42,477 nt of DNA. Origin: an uncultured Hungatella sp. GTDB lineage: Bacteria > Bacillota > Clostridia > Lachnospirales > Lachnospiraceae. A program made the translations under genes and the position numbers. Location of the stretch: the NCBI GenBank assembly GCA_910588325.1, contig CAJUPP010000025.1, positions 1 through 42,477 of the forward strand. Direction: 5' to 3'. Positions 41,801-42,477 of this stretch are shown piece by piece. Every line of letters begins with the position of its first letter. Positions within the stretch are counted from its first letter, which is position 1. Below the pieces are notes generated by a model. That model made no database searches. It was not told where the DNA came from and saw only the letters and a list, made by a program, of their open reading frames with translations.

Positions 41801-41974
41801 CTTATCCGCGGGTTAGAGAATAAAAAATTGTCTTCTATCCCGATTCTGGCTATGACTGCCAACGCTTTTGAGGAAGACCGGCAGGAGGCCCTGCGGTGCG
41901 GCATGAACGGCCATATTGCAAAACCGATTGACATTGACAAACTGTTTGAAACCTTGAATCAGGCTTTGTCCTAA
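38819..41974 (+). CDS. Soluble multi-PAS hybrid sensor kinase with two receivers
   Basis: A 1051-aa cytoplasmic phosphorelay protein with no membrane helix. Residues 1-120 look like a degenerate receiver: strand/helix pattern with DVILADLLTTDALKVLD and ILLASKEQIG, but no proper acidic pocket. PAS domains lie at about 130-250 (SIPNLIWYKDKNG, ending VGVAIDVTQERAYEQE) and 255-380 (ending FYQRFLLDCTEQK). A third PAS-like sensor is at about 385-530. HisKA follows with His550 (NMSHDIRTPMNAI), then HATPase (NLLSNSIKYT, DTGIGM, GTGLGMAI). Two receivers follow, with Asp842 (IIDWLIPDMNG) and Asp981 (LMDVQMPVMGG). There is no HPt or DNA-binding output, so a separate phosphotransfer partner or protein-protein output is needed. 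It is monocistronic, with a near-consensus promoter. Confidence 0.95.
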   Translation: MYQCHLNFYLIGQQSRTFEIIKEMPSFEHFTHNFWESDIPDSDMIKRADVILADLLTTDALKVLDTVLTNKQEKTQCILLASKEQIGLFTDRLSSVQDIWSVPMSEEELRFRFLRWQQACKMSKDLWQTNHYLESTINSIPNLIWYKDKNGIHEKVNDSFCKTVNKPKNIVEGKGHAFIWDVEHDDPACIESELEVMCKKETCVSEETVQTGEGVKLLTTYKSPLYDLDGSVMGTVGVAIDVTQERAYEQEIIEKNHTLEMIFTTMDCGVMCHSLDGSSILSINRAALKILGYDSMEEILKDGFDMVAMSVADEDKNRLRECILSLKKPGDSTGIEYCVRHKNGEELHIMGNVKLVREDGKLFYQRFLLDCTEQKLKEKKERVEHEHHQRELFQALTIDYNLACFFELDTGKGFPLRLDENDSSMFHSVFTEEIPFKDSMELYIQKFVYSEDQEMLREASSQDTLKRELSEKKLYYVNYRAFIDSEIKYYQMKVVRAGTWKSRRGIVLGFRSMDEEIRDEIEKRSLLQDALQQAERANKAKSVFLSNMSHDIRTPMNAIVGFTSLALTHIDRKELVAEYLKKITTSGNHLLSLINDILDMSRIESGKIHLDEELCLLPDILHGLHSIIQADVHAKQLELYMDAVDVVDEEIYCDRLRLNQVLLNLLSNSIKYTCAGGTVTVRIIEKKGYSSDYANYEFHIKDTGIGMSKEFVSHIFEPFERERNSTTSGIQGTGLGMAITKNIVDMMNGSIEVKSEKDVGTEFIVSFPFRLHEESKEIPIIPELKDCRALIVDDDFNTCDSVSYMLQQIGMQAEWTLSGKEAILRTRQAITRKNSYHVYIIDWLIPDMNGVEVARRIRREAGEEVPIIILTAYDWSDIEEEAREAGVTGFCSKPLFLSELRGCLHSIVNVEENRHLDIDQTVEIPHTGRILLAEDNELNQEIAAAILNEAGFSTEIASNGQIAVDMLKNSEPGYYRLVLMDVQMPVMGGYEATKLIRGLENKKLSSIPILAMTANAFEEDRQEALRCGMNGHIAKPIDIDKLFETLNQALS

Positions 41975-42061
41975 AATATAAACATGAAAAATGGGGCTGT
42001 CAGAAAATAATTTCGTTTTCCGGCACCCCATCTTCTGTCTATTCTCCCATGTCATAATTTG
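41975..42061. other. Spacer with weak convergent hairpin
   Basis: ATGGGG (about 41990-41995) and CCCCAT (about 42026-42031) with AAAA/TTTT inside can pair. This may end the kinase transcript or the convergent GNAT remnant. No T-run is present. Confidence 0.4.
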
Positions 42062-42402
42062 TTAGGCATGTTCCCGCATAACTTCATATGCCTCATACTC
42101 ATGATCCAAATGATACCCCAGTTTTTCTGCCAGGGCCACTGACCCCAAATTATGTGCATCCCGGCTTGGATACCATCCTCGTTTCAGGCACTCCAGAATC
42201 AGCTTTGGAGAAATCAGTTCCTCCTTTGGTATTCCTGCCAAAAAGCAGAAATCTCCCAGCAATGCCGCGACAGCAGCAGGATTCTTTAGAGAGTCTCCAT
42301 AAATCCTTCCCATGCTCCCTGCAGACATGACCATATCAGGGGTTCCTGCCATCCCTCAAACAGAGCTTTCGCCTCTTTCCTTTGTTTCGACTCAAAAACC
42401 AC
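42062..42402 (-). pseudogene. Broken GNAT acetyltransferase (PF12746-like)
   Basis: The start is probably the GTG at 42400-42402 after AAAGGTGG. The first frame reads ESKQRKEAKALFEGWQE and LIWSCLQG, then runs to a stop. The next frame continues with SMGRIYGDSLKNPAAVA, LLGDFCFLAGIPKEEL, then jumps to PKLILECLKRGWYPS, AHNLGSVALAEKLGYH and EYEAYEV. One missing G in the run at 42317-42319 explains the frame change. The family normally has well over 100 residues, including the acetyl-CoA-binding core, between KEEL and KLILECL, so an internal deletion is also present near 42198-42217, where AATCAG occurs twice. Both lesions make it a pseudogene. The intact parent would acetylate a small molecule; substrate is unknown. 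Confidence 0.8.
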
Positions 42403-42477
42403 TGTATCCACCTTTTAACTATTATGTACTCTCGGAATCTCTCCTGCACCTGCCTTTGTGGCTGATTTTCCGTCATA

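Overview
The window looks like chromosome from a gut-type Clostridia, most likely Lachnospiraceae. The signs are Gram-positive lipoprotein signals, strong AGGAGG ribosome sites, a pheST pair under a T-box, a miaB-mutS-mutL-miaA cluster, YesMN-type and Agr-type two-component systems, and several small lineage-type proteins (a charged lipoprotein, a DUF4315-like coiled coil). This is inference from gene content; no rRNA or other phylogenetic marker is present. No CRISPR array, tRNA, insertion sequence, phage or complete mobile element was seen.

Layout. (1) 1-900 is a gene graveyard: a twice-frameshifted FMN-binding domain and a chimeric flavodoxin/membrane ORF. (2) 882-8789, minus strand, is a carbohydrate operon read GH105 hydrolase > sugar-binding lipoprotein > two permeases > YesM-type kinase > YesN-type regulator > amidohydrolase. 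It resembles rhamnogalacturonan uptake loci and has no ATPase gene. Two copies of a 51-bp structured repeat sit between its genes. (3) 9029-12969 holds pheT and pheS under a phenylalanine T-box. (4) 12966-15210 holds an unknown protein, the Mn exporter mntP under a yybP-ykoY riboswitch, and a lipoprotein. (5) 15360-16820 holds a cation/proton antiporter with a shared convergent terminator. (6) 16802-21603 is a divergent antimicrobial-peptide defence module: kinase and OmpR-type regulator facing a LanFEG-type ABC transporter, with four TAAG repeats at exact 11-bp spacing between them. (7) 21633-24336 holds an Agr-like LytTR regulator and GHKL kinase plus a charged 149-aa protein, with a paired LytTR site in front. 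(8) 24337-31858 holds miaB, mutS, mutL, a MazG-like remnant and miaA. (9) 31991-33799 is a two-gene pilin/PilC locus. (10) 33915-36149 holds ilvE and an AEC transporter. (11) 36191-38583 holds a structured intergenic element, a GH3 hexosaminidase and a coiled-coil protein. (12) 38716-41974 encodes a 1051-aa soluble hybrid kinase on the plus strand. (13) The right edge holds a broken GNAT acetyltransferase.

How it works together: housekeeping blocks (tRNA charging, mismatch repair, tRNA A37 modification, branched-chain amino acid transamination) alternate with environment-sensing accessory modules. There are four phosphorelay systems in 42 kb, three of them beside recognisable outputs. The clearest new leads are the phased operator, the LytTR operator inside the miaA/regulator junction, the orphan Agr-like system with its 149-aa partner, and the two structured intergenic repeat types. 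I did not find a wholly unknown multi-gene system that I could defend.
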